From Candidatus Fermentibacteraceae bacterium (lineage in GTDB: Bacteria; Fermentibacterota; Fermentibacteria; Fermentibacterales; JCC-6): a stretch of 17,262 nt of DNA. Shown here one piece after another: positions 1-7,748 of the stretch (position 1 is its first letter; each line of letters opens with the position of its first letter). Made by a program: the position numbers and the translations under genes. The stretch is from positions 1-17,262 of the forward strand of contig JAGGYZ010000075.1 of the NCBI GenBank assembly GCA_021162285.1, given 5' to 3'. The notes beneath the pieces were generated by a model. The model was given only the letters and a program-made list of their open reading frames with translations. It searched no databases and was not told the origin of the DNA.

Positions 1-1924
1 AGATTGGGATATTGGTTCTGTGGTTGAATTTCAACTGGAGTGCTCAAAAGGAAGATCTTTCGTTCAAATCTCACCCTTCATGGATTCTCTGGGGAAAACA
101 TATTTTATTGTAACTTCTATCCCAGAGGCAGATTTTCAGGAGTTTATTGAGAAGAGCAACAGAGACACTGTAATACTGCTGGGAATTGCTCTTCTGGTTG
201 CTTTAATTATTGGAATGCTGGTGGCCCGACTTGTAGCAAAACCAATACATGATCTTCGTTCCACAGTAACGGATATGTTAAACGGGCGGCAAACTGAATT
301 CACACCCCATCGGATCACAGAAGTGAATGATTTGTCAAATGAGTTCAGACAGCTGACCATGAGGCTTAACGAAACCATGAATGATTTGAAAGCCAGTGAA
401 GAAAGAATGAATCTTGCTATCAAGGGAACTCAAGCAGCCATCTGGGACTGGAATATTTCCACAGGAAAGATTCAAATAAATAAAAGATGGGCGGAAATAA
501 TTGGATATTCTATAGATGAGATCCAGCCCGTTACAATAGACTCATGGAATGACTTTGTTAATCCGGATGAAAGACAGGAAGTATACAGACGTTTACAGAA
601 TCATTTTGAGGGCAAAACTGAATTTTATGAAGCTACTTTCAGGATGAAACACAAAAATGGCCAGTGGATATGGATTCTAGACAGAGGTATGGTTCTGGAG
701 AGGGATGCCAGCGGAAAACCTTCAAGGATGGCAGGAACTCACGTTGACATTTCTCTTCGAATGAGTGCGGAAATAGAGAAAAAGCGGCTTCAGGACCAGA
801 TGGCAAAGACACAAAAACTGGAATCAATAGGTCAACTTGCCGGTGGCGTCGCTCATGACCTGAATAACCTGTTAACCCCGATAATCGGTTATGCAGAGAT
901 ACTGCTTGACGATGCCGGCAAAGAAATTGATACTCGTCCTTTCATGGAAATTCTTCATGCTGGAAGGAGTGCTCAGATACTTGTTAATCAGCTTCTGGCT
1001 GTTGGAAGAAAACAATTTCTTGAACTTAGAGTATTGGATCTTAGCATAATTGTAGATAGCTTCAGAAATCTTATTGCTAGAACCATTCGCGAAGATATCA
1101 GCATTTCATTTTCTTTTCATAATTCTCCTCTTCTGGTGAAAGGAGATGCAAACAAACTTGAGCAGGTTCTTATGAATCTGGCAGTGAACGCTCAGGATGC
1201 CATGCCTGAAGGCGGTAAAATGATTATAAGCACAGATATTTCTGTATTTCCTGAAGACCCGGATGAGGACTCTCCACAAGGTCCATGTGCTGTTCTTGCG
1301 ATCTCAGATACTGGTTCTGGAATGGACCGTGAAACACAAAATAAGATCTTTGAACCATTCTTTTCTTTAAAGGGCGACAAAGGAACCGGTCTTGGTCTGG
1401 CAACAGTCTATGGAATTGTGCGACAACATGGTGGAATCATTAATGTAAAAAGTGAAAAGGGCGTTGGATCCACTTTCAGCATCCTTCTTCCGATCAGTGA
1501 CGGAAACAGCGTTACATTACAGAACTCTGTAGAGTCTTATGATCTTTCCGGTAATGAGACAATTCTAATAGTTGAAGACAGTGATGAAGTAAGAGAGTTA
1601 TCAGCCATTGCACTTAAGCGATTTGGTTACAATGTGATTGAGGCTGCATGCGGATCAGATGCTTTGACCGTGATGAGAAAAAATGCAGACTCTATTAATT
1701 TGATGCTCACTGATGTTGTTATGCCTGGAATAAGTCTTGATGAATTCCGTCTGGAAGCTCTTGCTCTGATTCCCGGCCTGAAGATAATTTATATGTCAGG
1801 TTATTCTGATGATATAATCAAACGAATAGTGGATTCAGGTATAAGCGTACCGTTCATATCTAAACCATTCACGCTGACTGATCTAGCAAAAATCGTGAGA
1901 TCCGTTATTGATAAAGAGGTTTGA
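1..1924 (+). CDS. Hybrid sensor histidine kinase with PAS and receiver domains (5' truncated by window edge)
   Basis: Membrane sensor kinase that autophosphorylates on histidine and passes the phosphate to its own receiver domain. The reading frame is open to the left edge (frame starts at base 2), so the GTG at base 20 is probably internal. Numbering from that GTG: the end of an extracytoplasmic sensor domain, perhaps Cache-like (1-48); one membrane segment (about 50-70); a HAMP linker (about 73-125); a PAS domain (about 130-250); a HisKA dimerisation helix with the phospho-acceptor His279 in a VAHDLNNLL motif; an HATPase domain with N-box (386-399), DTGSGM (430-435) and GTGLGL (455-460); and a C-terminal receiver with acidic pocket ED (519-520), phospho-acceptor Asp565 and Lys615. 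There is no DNA-binding output domain, so a partner response regulator or phosphotransfer protein is expected elsewhere. It is the only plus-strand gene and is convergent with the envelope cluster. The ligand is unknown. Confidence 0.93.
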   Translation, partial: DWDIGSVVEFQLECSKGRSFVQISPFMDSLGKTYFIVTSIPEADFQEFIEKSNRDTVILLGIALLVALIIGMLVARLVAKPIHDLRSTVTDMLNGRQTEFTPHRITEVNDLSNEFRQLTMRLNETMNDLKASEERMNLAIKGTQAAIWDWNISTGKIQINKRWAEIIGYSIDEIQPVTIDSWNDFVNPDERQEVYRRLQNHFEGKTEFYEATFRMKHKNGQWIWILDRGMVLERDASGKPSRMAGTHVDISLRMSAEIEKKRLQDQMAKTQKLESIGQLAGGVAHDLNNLLTPIIGYAEILLDDAGKEIDTRPFMEILHAGRSAQILVNQLLAVGRKQFLELRVLDLSIIVDSFRNLIARTIREDISISFSFHNSPLLVKGDANKLEQVLMNLAVNAQDAMPEGGKMIISTDISVFPEDPDEDSPQGPCAVLAISDTGSGMDRETQNKIFEPFFSLKGDKGTGLGLATVYGIVRQHGGIINVKSEKGVGSTFSILLPISDGNSVTLQNSVESYDLSGNETILIVEDSDEVRELSAIALKRFGYNVIEAACGSDALTVMRKNADSINLMLTDVVMPGISLDEFRLEALALIPGLKIIYMSGYSDDIIKRIVDSGISVPFISKPFTLTDLAKIVRSVIDKEV

Positions 1925-2086
1925 TTCTTTAATAATCATCCAGTTCTCCGATTCCAAAACAAGTCAATAGTTCCGACACGCCTTTATTCCCAACCGGAAA
2001 CTGAGCACCAGCATCTAAAGGAGGTGGGGTCGCACTTCGGCATCAGATACCACACGACTACTCAATGCCTATTCTCGGTCAAGTTC

Positions 2087-3421
2087 CTAGTAAATCATGT
2101 ATGACAGCCCGGCGGAGAAACTGATCGGGGGCTGTTTTACCTCTGCGTAGTACAGCTCGCCAGGCAGTGCTTCTCTGCTGTAGCCCATCCAGTCGGTAAC
2201 ATTCCAGCTGTCTGCAGAAGACCCCAGTCTGCCGGTACAACCAACCTGAAGACCGAATCTACTGCTGAACATCCACTCGAGATTAACGCTGGCAGTACCT
2301 GCAATTGTGGCTGTATTGGCCGAGGAAGAGATGGAGTCTGCTCTGGTGTTCTGATTCAGGTAGCAGGCTTCAAAACCTATTCCGGCACGCAGGGCGAGAT
2401 CCGGAGAGGAAAGGGGAAGTCTGGTTCCCATCTCTCCTCTTATGCCAATGGATGACATTCTGGAAACCACCGCAGAAAACAGAGTTCCTGTGAGAGAAAG
2501 ACCCCATTTGCAGGTTCCACCTGTAAACTCCGCCTGATTCACAAGCCGTGATGTCTCAGCCTCATCACCGGTAAGATTCTCGCCTGGTACAACTTCAGTG
2601 GGAAGAACAGCGTAGGAAAGCGTGATAATGCCAGGCGTAGAATTCTCTACTGCTGTAACTCTTGCACCTTCCACCAGTTCACCTGCTATCAGGCGCCCTC
2701 TGCCGGAATTTGCAGTACAGTCTGTAATCTGGATAATACCGTGACTGCCAAGCTGCCTGTACTCTTCGGCTGACCTTGGAATACCACTGGACAGGGCCAC
2801 AACCGAAAAAACCTTTCCCTTGTCTATGCCGCTGTCAAAACCGAATGGAATTTCGTACTCCGGTCCTCCGGTAACCGTAAATGAAAACTCGTAGGGAACT
2901 ATCTCATTAAGACTTCTTTGTGCAACAGTGACAACACCATGCAGAGCGAGATTCTCCATATCAACAGTTGTTGATGCATGGAGACTGCGGGAATTCATGT
3001 TTTCCCTCACAGAGCCCAGCAGACTTCCTTCGGATGTATAGAATCTGCCGGTAACATCCACCGAGGTGTTTCTACCGGTAAACAGACTGTCAGATTCGCC
3101 GAAGGCTGCACTTCTGTACGGCGATGAAACATCCAGAAGCATAAACATATTGATACCCAGATCTGCAGCCATTGACTGCAGACGGATGGTCTGCCCGCCT
3201 GGGTCTCCCTGGTATTCAGCATGAGATGAAGCATCAACAATTTCAAAACGCCCGCTTTGAACAAACACTTCTTCTGCAGCGGAAACAAGCTCTTGTGTAT
3301 CGTAGTTCTGCGCTGCATCAACAAAAACCGGGACAATGGCAATTCTGGAGAGACCTGTCTGGTCAGCAATGGAAATAGCGGTAAAACAAAACAGCACTGC
3401 AACCAAAATTCTGGCAGCCAT
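2087..3421 (-). CDS. Exported protein: CsgG/FlgT-like N-terminal region plus probable outer-membrane beta-barrel C-terminus, function unknown
   Basis: Last gene of the minus-strand block, 444 aa. I start it at the ATG at 3421, not the TTG 60 bases upstream: a GGGAG Shine-Dalgarno lies 7 bases before the ATG, and the protein then opens with a clear signal peptide (MAARILVAVLFCFTAISIA). The mature N-terminal region (about 25-120) has a beta-alpha pattern (SRIAIVPVF, then a helix, then GRFEIVD) like CsgG/FlgO/TolB-N periplasmic domains. The middle (about 190-270) has a motif order (FDSGIDKGKVFSVV, GIIQITD, RLIAGELVEGARV) like the SH3-like FlgT C-terminal domain. The last 145 residues or so alternate polar and hydrophobic/aromatic residues and end in an aromatic (SYMIY), as expected for outer-membrane strands. 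It lies 78 bases after the anti-sigma gene, so it may be part of the sigma module. Similarity is by pattern only; no enzymatic motif was seen. Confidence 0.75.
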   Translation of the reverse strand: MAARILVAVLFCFTAISIADQTGLSRIAIVPVFVDAAQNYDTQELVSAAEEVFVQSGRFEIVDASSHAEYQGDPGGQTIRLQSMAADLGINMFMLLDVSSPYRSAAFGESDSLFTGRNTSVDVTGRFYTSEGSLLGSVRENMNSRSLHASTTVDMENLALHGVVTVAQRSLNEIVPYEFSFTVTGGPEYEIPFGFDSGIDKGKVFSVVALSSGIPRSAEEYRQLGSHGIIQITDCTANSGRGRLIAGELVEGARVTAVENSTPGIITLSYAVLPTEVVPGENLTGDEAETSRLVNQAEFTGGTCKWGLSLTGTLFSAVVSRMSSIGIRGEMGTRLPLSSPDLALRAGIGFEACYLNQNTRADSISSSANTATIAGTASVNLEWMFSSRFGLQVGCTGRLGSSADSWNVTDWMGYSREALPGELYYAEVKQPPISFSAGLSYMIY

Positions 3422-3428
3422 GGAAGAT

Positions 3429-3433
3429 CTCCC
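3429..3433 (-). promoter_or_regulatory. Shine-Dalgarno GGGAG that fixes the start of the CsgG/FlgT-like gene
   Basis: GGGAG on the minus strand lies 7 bases upstream of the ATG at 3421. The alternative in-frame TTG at 3481 has no comparable site and would put 20 charged residues ahead of the signal peptide. Confidence 0.7.
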
Positions 3434-3499
3434 TTCAAAGAGACAAGTTATTTCGTTGAATTTATCAATCTCAGACTGCAATGGAAAGGGGCTCGAATG

Positions 3500-4618
3500 T
3501 CAGTAGAACAGAACAGTTACTTCACAGTTACCGTATCTTGCTTCCGGAACATCAATTACAGTTCCCTCTGGAACAATTGCCCCGGACACGGCTCCATCGC
3601 TGCCGACTCTGATAACAAAAGGTTCGGATAAGAAGGAACTGCTCTTTACCCTGATCGTATCAATCAATTCAAAAAGAGAAGGCCAGTCGTCTCTTCCCAG
3701 CCCGATAGCTTCTCCGGACTCAAGAGTAGCCGTAACTGTGCAGGTCGGACTTCCGAAACCTGCCTCCGCTGCTGCAGTAGAAACAACATCATCTGCAAAT
3801 GCTTCATCCGAACTGTCAGATACAGTCGTCTGTGCGAACCCGGCTGTTCCACCTGCGATTCCTCCTCCTCCGCTACCAACCCCGGCTGTTACAATACCCT
3901 CAACACCAGCTGCAACCGTCTCACCGGAAGCACTGCTCCTGTACAGTCTGTCAAATTCCTCCGGGATTCCTGCAACAAAGAAACTGTCTGATTCGTCATG
4001 CAACTGTTCCTGATCAGATACAGTCGAGCTTTGCGCTGTGCCCATGGAGCCGTCTGGGGACTCTGATTCCTCCATTTCCGCCTGTACCTCTGTATTTACA
4101 ACATTAAAAGCAGGTGGTAAGACGGGCTGATCTAAAAGCTGTTGCCCGACAGGCGCAGTGTCAATCTGTTCTTCCTCCTCCATAGATGCTTCAATTTCCT
4201 CAACAGGAGAAGCCATCATCTCCTCGGGATACTCTGCTTCTGTCTGTTGTTCATTCGCCGGAATCGATTCCACAGTGCTTTCCTGCTGAACGATGCTTGC
4301 AAGAGGAGTTCCTGCTCCATCTACAAAGAATATTTTGATTCCTATGTAGGCAGCACAGACGGCAGCGGCAATGTACCATGTTCTCGGAGTTCTCCACCAC
4401 GGTGTTGCCGGCAATAGAACCTGGCGCATTGCGGTAAAATCGGAATCCGGAGGATCAACCCACGACTCCCTCCATACAGACTCTATGTGTTTCTGCGCAG
4501 ACACAAAACCTCTGCATCTGCCGCAGTTTTCAACATGTTCAGCGACAGCTTCCGCCTCTGAAGGTGCCAGTTCACCATCCAGCCACTGAAGCAGTGTGCT
4601 TCTTTCCGGGCAGATCAT
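3500..4618 (-). CDS. Zinc-finger anti-sigma factor, single-pass membrane protein
   Basis: 372 aa, immediately downstream of the ECF sigma gene and overlapping it by 4 bases (ATGA), with a strong GGAGGTG ribosome site in the end of the sigma gene. The N-terminus is a ZAS-type zinc-binding anti-sigma domain: Cys3, then His28, Cys32 and Cys35 in the HxxxCxxC arrangement. It would sit in the cytoplasm and hold the sigma factor inactive. A hydrophobic segment at about 80-100 (WYIAAAVCAAYIGIKIFF) is the single membrane span. The outside part is unusual: a long acidic, Glu/Gln/Pro-rich stretch (about 105-215), then Gly/Ala-rich sequence (about 235-285), then a compact domain of about 85 residues with two cysteines. 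That part could sense envelope state or present a protease site, as known for RseA-type factors. The role is well supported by domain and position; the signal is not known. Confidence 0.9.
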   Translation of the reverse strand: MICPERSTLLQWLDGELAPSEAEAVAEHVENCGRCRGFVSAQKHIESVWRESWVDPPDSDFTAMRQVLLPATPWWRTPRTWYIAAAVCAAYIGIKIFFVDGAGTPLASIVQQESTVESIPANEQQTEAEYPEEMMASPVEEIEASMEEEEQIDTAPVGQQLLDQPVLPPAFNVVNTEVQAEMEESESPDGSMGTAQSSTVSDQEQLHDESDSFFVAGIPEEFDRLYRSSASGETVAAGVEGIVTAGVGSGGGGIAGGTAGFAQTTVSDSSDEAFADDVVSTAAAEAGFGSPTCTVTATLESGEAIGLGRDDWPSLFELIDTIRVKSSSFLSEPFVIRVGSDGAVSGAIVPEGTVIDVPEARYGNCEVTVLFY

Positions 4619-5214
4619 GGTTCACCTCCAAGCTCAGTTACCACAAATGTCTTCACAGAACTCCGTGCTCTGTTCAACCGCGACATTACTGTGCCTGTTG
4701 CAATACCAAGTGTCTCGGCAATTTCTTCGTAACTCAGTTCCTGATCAACGCGAAGAACAAACACGGATCGAAGTGCAGGCGTGAGCCGCTGAACAGCTTT
4801 CTGTACTGCCTGTACAAGGAGATCTCTGTTGGTCTCCTGAATAGCGTTGTCAGCAGTGGCTGTCCGCCCTCCTCCTCCGTAGCCTTCATCAAATTCAACT
4901 TCTCCACGTCTGCTTCTGGAACGGGTCATGTTGATAGCGGTGTTGGTTACGATTCTGTACATCCATGTAAAAAACCGGTACTCTGTGTTAAAATTGTGCA
5001 TTGCCTTCATTGCCTTGATAAACGCTTCCTGGGTAATATCCCATGCGTCATCATCACAATTACTCATCCTTCTTGCAACCCGGAATACCCTTTTCTCGTA
5101 CATTTTAACGATCTCTCCAAAAGCTTCCCTGTCGCCGTTTACAGCTCTTCCCAGAAGCTCCGGTTCTGAAGCGGCCAATCCCGCTGTCAGAAAGTATACA
5201 AGATGAAAGATCAT
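4615..5214 (-). CDS. ECF-family RNA polymerase sigma factor (RpoE-like)
   Basis: 199 aa alternative sigma factor that would direct RNA polymerase to a stress regulon when released from the anti-sigma factor encoded next to it. Region 2 spans about 26-100 (NGDREAFGEIV, then DITQEAFIKAMKAM, then FFTWMYRIVTNTAIN, the core-binding and -10 recognition helices). A Gly-rich linker (about 111-117) follows, then region 4 at about 134-190 with the helix-turn-helix SYEEIAETLGIATGTVMSRL that reads the -35 element. The ATG at 5214 is preceded by GAGGG at a 6-base spacing and lies 13 bases after the stop of the DUF5683-like gene, so the gene is part of the same transcription unit. The first 12 residues or so are hydrophobic and atypical for the family; a TTG at codon 13 is a weaker alternative start. 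Confidence 0.93.
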   Translation of the reverse strand: MIFHLVYFLTAGLAASEPELLGRAVNGDREAFGEIVKMYEKRVFRVARRMSNCDDDAWDITQEAFIKAMKAMHNFNTEYRFFTWMYRIVTNTAINMTRSRSRRGEVEFDEGYGGGGRTATADNAIQETNRDLLVQAVQKAVQRLTPALRSVFVLRVDQELSYEEIAETLGIATGTVMSRLNRARSSVKTFVVTELGGEP

Positions 5215-5227
5215 TTCATTCCCTCGG

Positions 5228-5671
5228 TCAGAAGTTGATTACAGCTTCCACGCTTAACCCGACATTACCTTCAAATCGCCTGTTCTCCGCTTCAAAGCTG
5301 AACAGATATGCATCAACATACGCATCCAGTAACCCCACGACCCAGGCACCTGCAGTGTACCATATAAAATCCCGCCTGAGACCGCTGTGGGTATCGTAAC
5401 TGTTCTGCCAGGAAGCAAGCCCCGTCTCCATGTACTGGTCTCTGGCGTATTCAGCCCTGTTGTCCTCGTAGACAACAAGCCCCAGCAGACCCAGTTCAAA
5501 TGTTCCGTACAGAATGCCCTTCACAGGCTCCTCATTGTAGAACTGTCCCCAGCCAGGCAGAACAAGGCTTCTGAGAAGTGCACCGGCGGGGTTTCTGTAT
5601 TCTATTTCAGACGAATCTGCACCGGCAGGCTGCCCGAAAACAAAAAGCAGAATCAGGGTAATCTGGCTCAG
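5228..5671 (-). CDS. DUF5683-like small membrane protein with PGWGQ and DAYVDA motifs, probable CTG start
   Basis: About 147 aa. A GTG at 5524 would give only 98 aa and cut off the conserved family start, so I extend it. In the same frame upstream of 5524 lie SLVLPGWGQFYNEEPVKG, a typical opening of DUF5683-type proteins, and before it a hydrophobic signal-like segment (ITLILLFVFGQPAGA). Between the in-frame stop inside lpxA and 5524 there is no ATG, GTG or TTG. The best start is CTG at 5669-5671: it overlaps the lpxA stop (CTGA, like the ATGA overlaps elsewhere) and has GAGAGGGG 7 bases upstream. The C-terminal part has a second hydrophobic stretch with DAYVDAYLFSF, another family hallmark. 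The function of this family is not established. It is often found in FCB bacteria. Less likely explanations are an ATT start or a sequencing error. Confidence 0.75.
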   Translation of the reverse strand: MSQITLILLFVFGQPAGADSSEIEYRNPAGALLRSLVLPGWGQFYNEEPVKGILYGTFELGLLGLVVYEDNRAEYARDQYMETGLASWQNSYDTHSGLRRDFIWYTAGAWVVGLLDAYVDAYLFSFEAENRRFEGNVGLSVEAVINF

Positions 5672-6429
5672 ATAGTAACCCCTCTCGAGGAGGCGGAAAT
5701 AAATTCAGCCATTCTTCTTTTCAGTTCATTCTCCGTTGTATCGGAGAGAACTGCCAATACCTTGCTTGCCATGGTTTCCGAGCTTTTAAAGAAGTAGCGG
5801 AAAGAGTCTACGGCAAGGGCAATTTCTTCGTTTGAAAAACCGTTTCGTCTCAATCCGAGTTTGTTTATTCCAATCATCCGCAGTGGCTCTCCACCGGCAA
5901 GTGTGAAAGGAGCAACATCTCTGGACACCCTGAATCCACCGCCTATCATGGAATACTCACCAATTCTTGTAAACTGATGAACAGGAACAACACCACCTAT
6001 TATTGCTTTTTTTCCTATCTCCACATGACCTGCAAGATTTACTGAATTAGCCAGAATAACACCGTCACCAATGATACAGTCGTGTGCCACATGGCTGAAA
6101 GCCATGAGAAAACAGTCCTCACCTACAACAGTTTTTCCGGTGGCAATGGTTCCGCAGTTTATGTTCGCCATCTCGCGGATTACCGTTCTTGCCCCGACTT
6201 CAAGTGTGGTTCTCTCACCTGCGAATTTTAAATCCTGTGGTGATGTACCTATCACCGCTCCAGGACCCACTTTCACATCGTCACCCAGAGTGGTAACCCC
6301 TGCGACTACAGCGTGGGAATCTATTACGACCCGTTCTCCAAGAACCACTTCAGGACCCACAACTGCAAAAGGTCCGATGGAAGCTGAATCAGGGACCCTG
6401 CACTGAACAACCGCAGTAGAGTGTATCAT
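5668..6429 (-). CDS. lpxA: UDP-N-acetylglucosamine acyltransferase LpxA
   Basis: 253 aa, close to the usual length of about 260. It catalyses the first step of lipid A synthesis in the cytoplasm: transfer of a 3-hydroxyacyl chain from acyl carrier protein to UDP-GlcNAc. The N-terminal two thirds are hexapeptide repeats (IGPFAVVG, VKVGPGAVIG and similar), giving a left-handed beta-helix. The catalytic histidine is His116 in SHVAHDCIIG (equivalent to His125 of E. coli). The C-terminal helical part has the family sequence GLRRNGFS and ends SSRGVTI. The ATG overlaps the lpxC-fabZ stop by 4 bases (ATGA), implying coupled translation. LpxB, often next in proteobacterial clusters, is not present here. 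Confidence 0.97.
   Translation of the reverse strand: MIHSTAVVQCRVPDSASIGPFAVVGPEVVLGERVVIDSHAVVAGVTTLGDDVKVGPGAVIGTSPQDLKFAGERTTLEVGARTVIREMANINCGTIATGKTVVGEDCFLMAFSHVAHDCIIGDGVILANSVNLAGHVEIGKKAIIGGVVPVHQFTRIGEYSMIGGGFRVSRDVAPFTLAGGEPLRMIGINKLGLRRNGFSNEEIALAVDSFRYFFKSSETMASKVLAVLSDTTENELKRRMAEFISASSRGVTI
5679..5686 (-). promoter_or_regulatory. Shine-Dalgarno GAGAGGGG supporting the CTG start of the DUF5683-like gene
   Basis: Purine-rich GAGAGGGG on the minus strand, inside the 3' end of lpxA, 7 bases upstream of the CTG at 5669-5671. It is the only good ribosome site near any possible start for the downstream frame. Confidence 0.5.
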
Positions 6430-7748
6430 TTTTTCTCCACCAGCATTGCTGTGAGTTCAGCCTCAACTGCTACTCTGTCGTCAACTTTGGCCACACCTTT
6501 CATTTTCCACATTCTCCCTCGCTTGCTGATCAGCTCAAGCTCAAAACGGATCTGATCGCCTGGCAAGACAGGTTTTCTGAACCTGACTCTGTCTATTCCA
6601 CCGAAAAGAACCAGCCATCTTCCTGGATCTTTTACTGAATCAAAAAGCATAAGCCCGCCAGCCTGAGCCATTGCCTCTATCACCAGTACACCGGGCATTA
6701 TAGGGCTGCCGGGAAAATGACCCTGGAAGAAGGGTTCGTTGATGGTTACATTCTTTATGGCAACAATGCTTTTTTCAGGTTCTATCTCCAGCACCTTGTC
6801 CACAAGCAGGAAAGGATAACGGTGCGGCAGAAGATCCATTACATCGGAAATACCCCACTGCCTTTCAGAAAGATCTGCTCTGGATGTTTTAATCTTACCG
6901 GCATAGACTTTCATTATTTTCTTTACGAACTGCACATTTGAAGCATGGCCGCTCTTAGCAGCAATTACATGACCCTGAAGCCTGATTCCCAGAAGAGCCA
7001 TGTCTCCTATAAGATCAAGAACCTTGTGTCTCACCAGCTCATCGGGAAAACGCAGGGGACTGTCGTTCATCACGCCATCGTCGCCGATTACAACAGCGTT
7101 CTCCAGTGTACCACCCTTGATAAGACCCTTTTCCTGAAGAATCTTCACATCCTCGTAAAGACAAAATGTTCTGGCAGGGGCAATTTCGCTTGTAAAACTG
7201 TCTCTGGTAATGTCGAGACTTATGTACTGAGTTCCTATGTGCGGGTGATCGTAGTCAAGGGTGAAACTTATCTTGAGACCGTCATAAGGTACAACCGTAA
7301 GGCTTGCACCATGATACTCCAGACTAACCGGTTCTGTAATAACGAAGACTCTTCCCGGGTGATCGTGCAGTGTTTCGACTCCTGCATCCATCAAAACTTC
7401 AACGTAAGAACGGACCGAGCCGTCTGCAGGCTCTGGTGGCTCATCAGAACTGATCTCTATGATGGCATTATCAATTTCCAGGCCGTAAAGAGCACTTAAA
7501 ACATGCTCAACAGTGTGTACTTCATAGTAGTTTTCCCCAAGTGTGGTTCTCCTGGCCTGCTCTTCAACCATCCTTACATTTTCCGGCTGCACCTTGATAG
7601 ATGGGTGCTGAGGCACATCCGTTCTTATAAAAACATAACCGGTATCTGCAGGCGCAGGCTTAAAAGTAATGGTTGATTCCTTCCCCAGATGCAAACCGCG
7701 TCCGGTGTAGGAGACCTGCTCTTTGATTGTTGTTTGAAAACGATTCAT
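6426..7748 (-). CDS. lpxC/fabZ: Bifunctional UDP-3-O-acyl-N-acetylglucosamine deacetylase / 3-hydroxyacyl-ACP dehydratase (LpxC-FabZ fusion)
   Basis: 440 aa fusion of two enzymes. Residues 1 to about 285 are LpxC, the zinc deacetylase that commits to lipid A: Glu81 and His82 (TVEH), zinc ligands His241 and Asp245 (RHKVLDLIGD), catalytic His268 (SGHASN). All are shifted by +3 from E. coli E78/H79/H238/D242/H265. Residues about 302-440 are FabZ, the dehydratase of fatty acid elongation: LPHRYPFLLVD, catalytic His344 and Glu358 in GHFPGSPIMPGVLVIEAMAQ. LpxC and FabZ act on products of the same 3-hydroxyacyl-ACP pool, so the fusion may balance lipid A and phospholipid synthesis. This fusion is known from Bacteroidetes and relatives. 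The ATG shares one base with the lpxD stop (TGATG) and the stop overlaps lpxA. Confidence 0.97.
   Translation of the reverse strand: MNRFQTTIKEQVSYTGRGLHLGKESTITFKPAPADTGYVFIRTDVPQHPSIKVQPENVRMVEEQARRTTLGENYYEVHTVEHVLSALYGLEIDNAIIEISSDEPPEPADGSVRSYVEVLMDAGVETLHDHPGRVFVITEPVSLEYHGASLTVVPYDGLKISFTLDYDHPHIGTQYISLDITRDSFTSEIAPARTFCLYEDVKILQEKGLIKGGTLENAVVIGDDGVMNDSPLRFPDELVRHKVLDLIGDMALLGIRLQGHVIAAKSGHASNVQFVKKIMKVYAGKIKTSRADLSERQWGISDVMDLLPHRYPFLLVDKVLEIEPEKSIVAIKNVTINEPFFQGHFPGSPIMPGVLVIEAMAQAGGLMLFDSVKDPGRWLVLFGGIDRVRFRKPVLPGDQIRFELELISKRGRMWKMKGVAKVDDRVAVEAELTAMLVEKK

Noticed and set aside
2020..2030. AAAGGAGGT on the plus strand, a perfect-looking ribosome site
   Set aside because: No ATG or usable frame at proper spacing follows it; only short broken frames are found before the convergent gene.
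2104..2138. Hairpin ACAGCCC / GGGCTGT followed by TTTT on the plus strand, a possible terminator for the histidine kinase
   Set aside because: The stem is only 7 bp with an 18-base loop and a short T-run, it lies inside the 3' end of the opposite gene and 180 bases past the kinase stop.
3007..3438. Second minus-strand frame overlapping the CsgG/FlgT-like gene
   Set aside because: Out of frame with the signal peptide and domain-bearing protein and without recognisable features.
3422..3499. Possible ECF-type promoter in the 78-base gap before the CsgG/FlgT-like gene (AACTT-like -35)
   Set aside because: No convincing -10 at the right distance could be seen by eye; a motif search across the genome would be needed.
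4564..5169. Plus-strand open frame of about 200 codons opposite the sigma factor
   Set aside because: It is the antisense shadow of the sigma gene; no ribosome site, no recognisable domain, Cys/Ser/His-rich composition typical of antisense frames.
6945..7499. Plus-strand open frame of about 184 codons opposite lpxC-fabZ
   Set aside because: The opposite strand encodes LpxC with all catalytic residues; the plus frame shows no family features.
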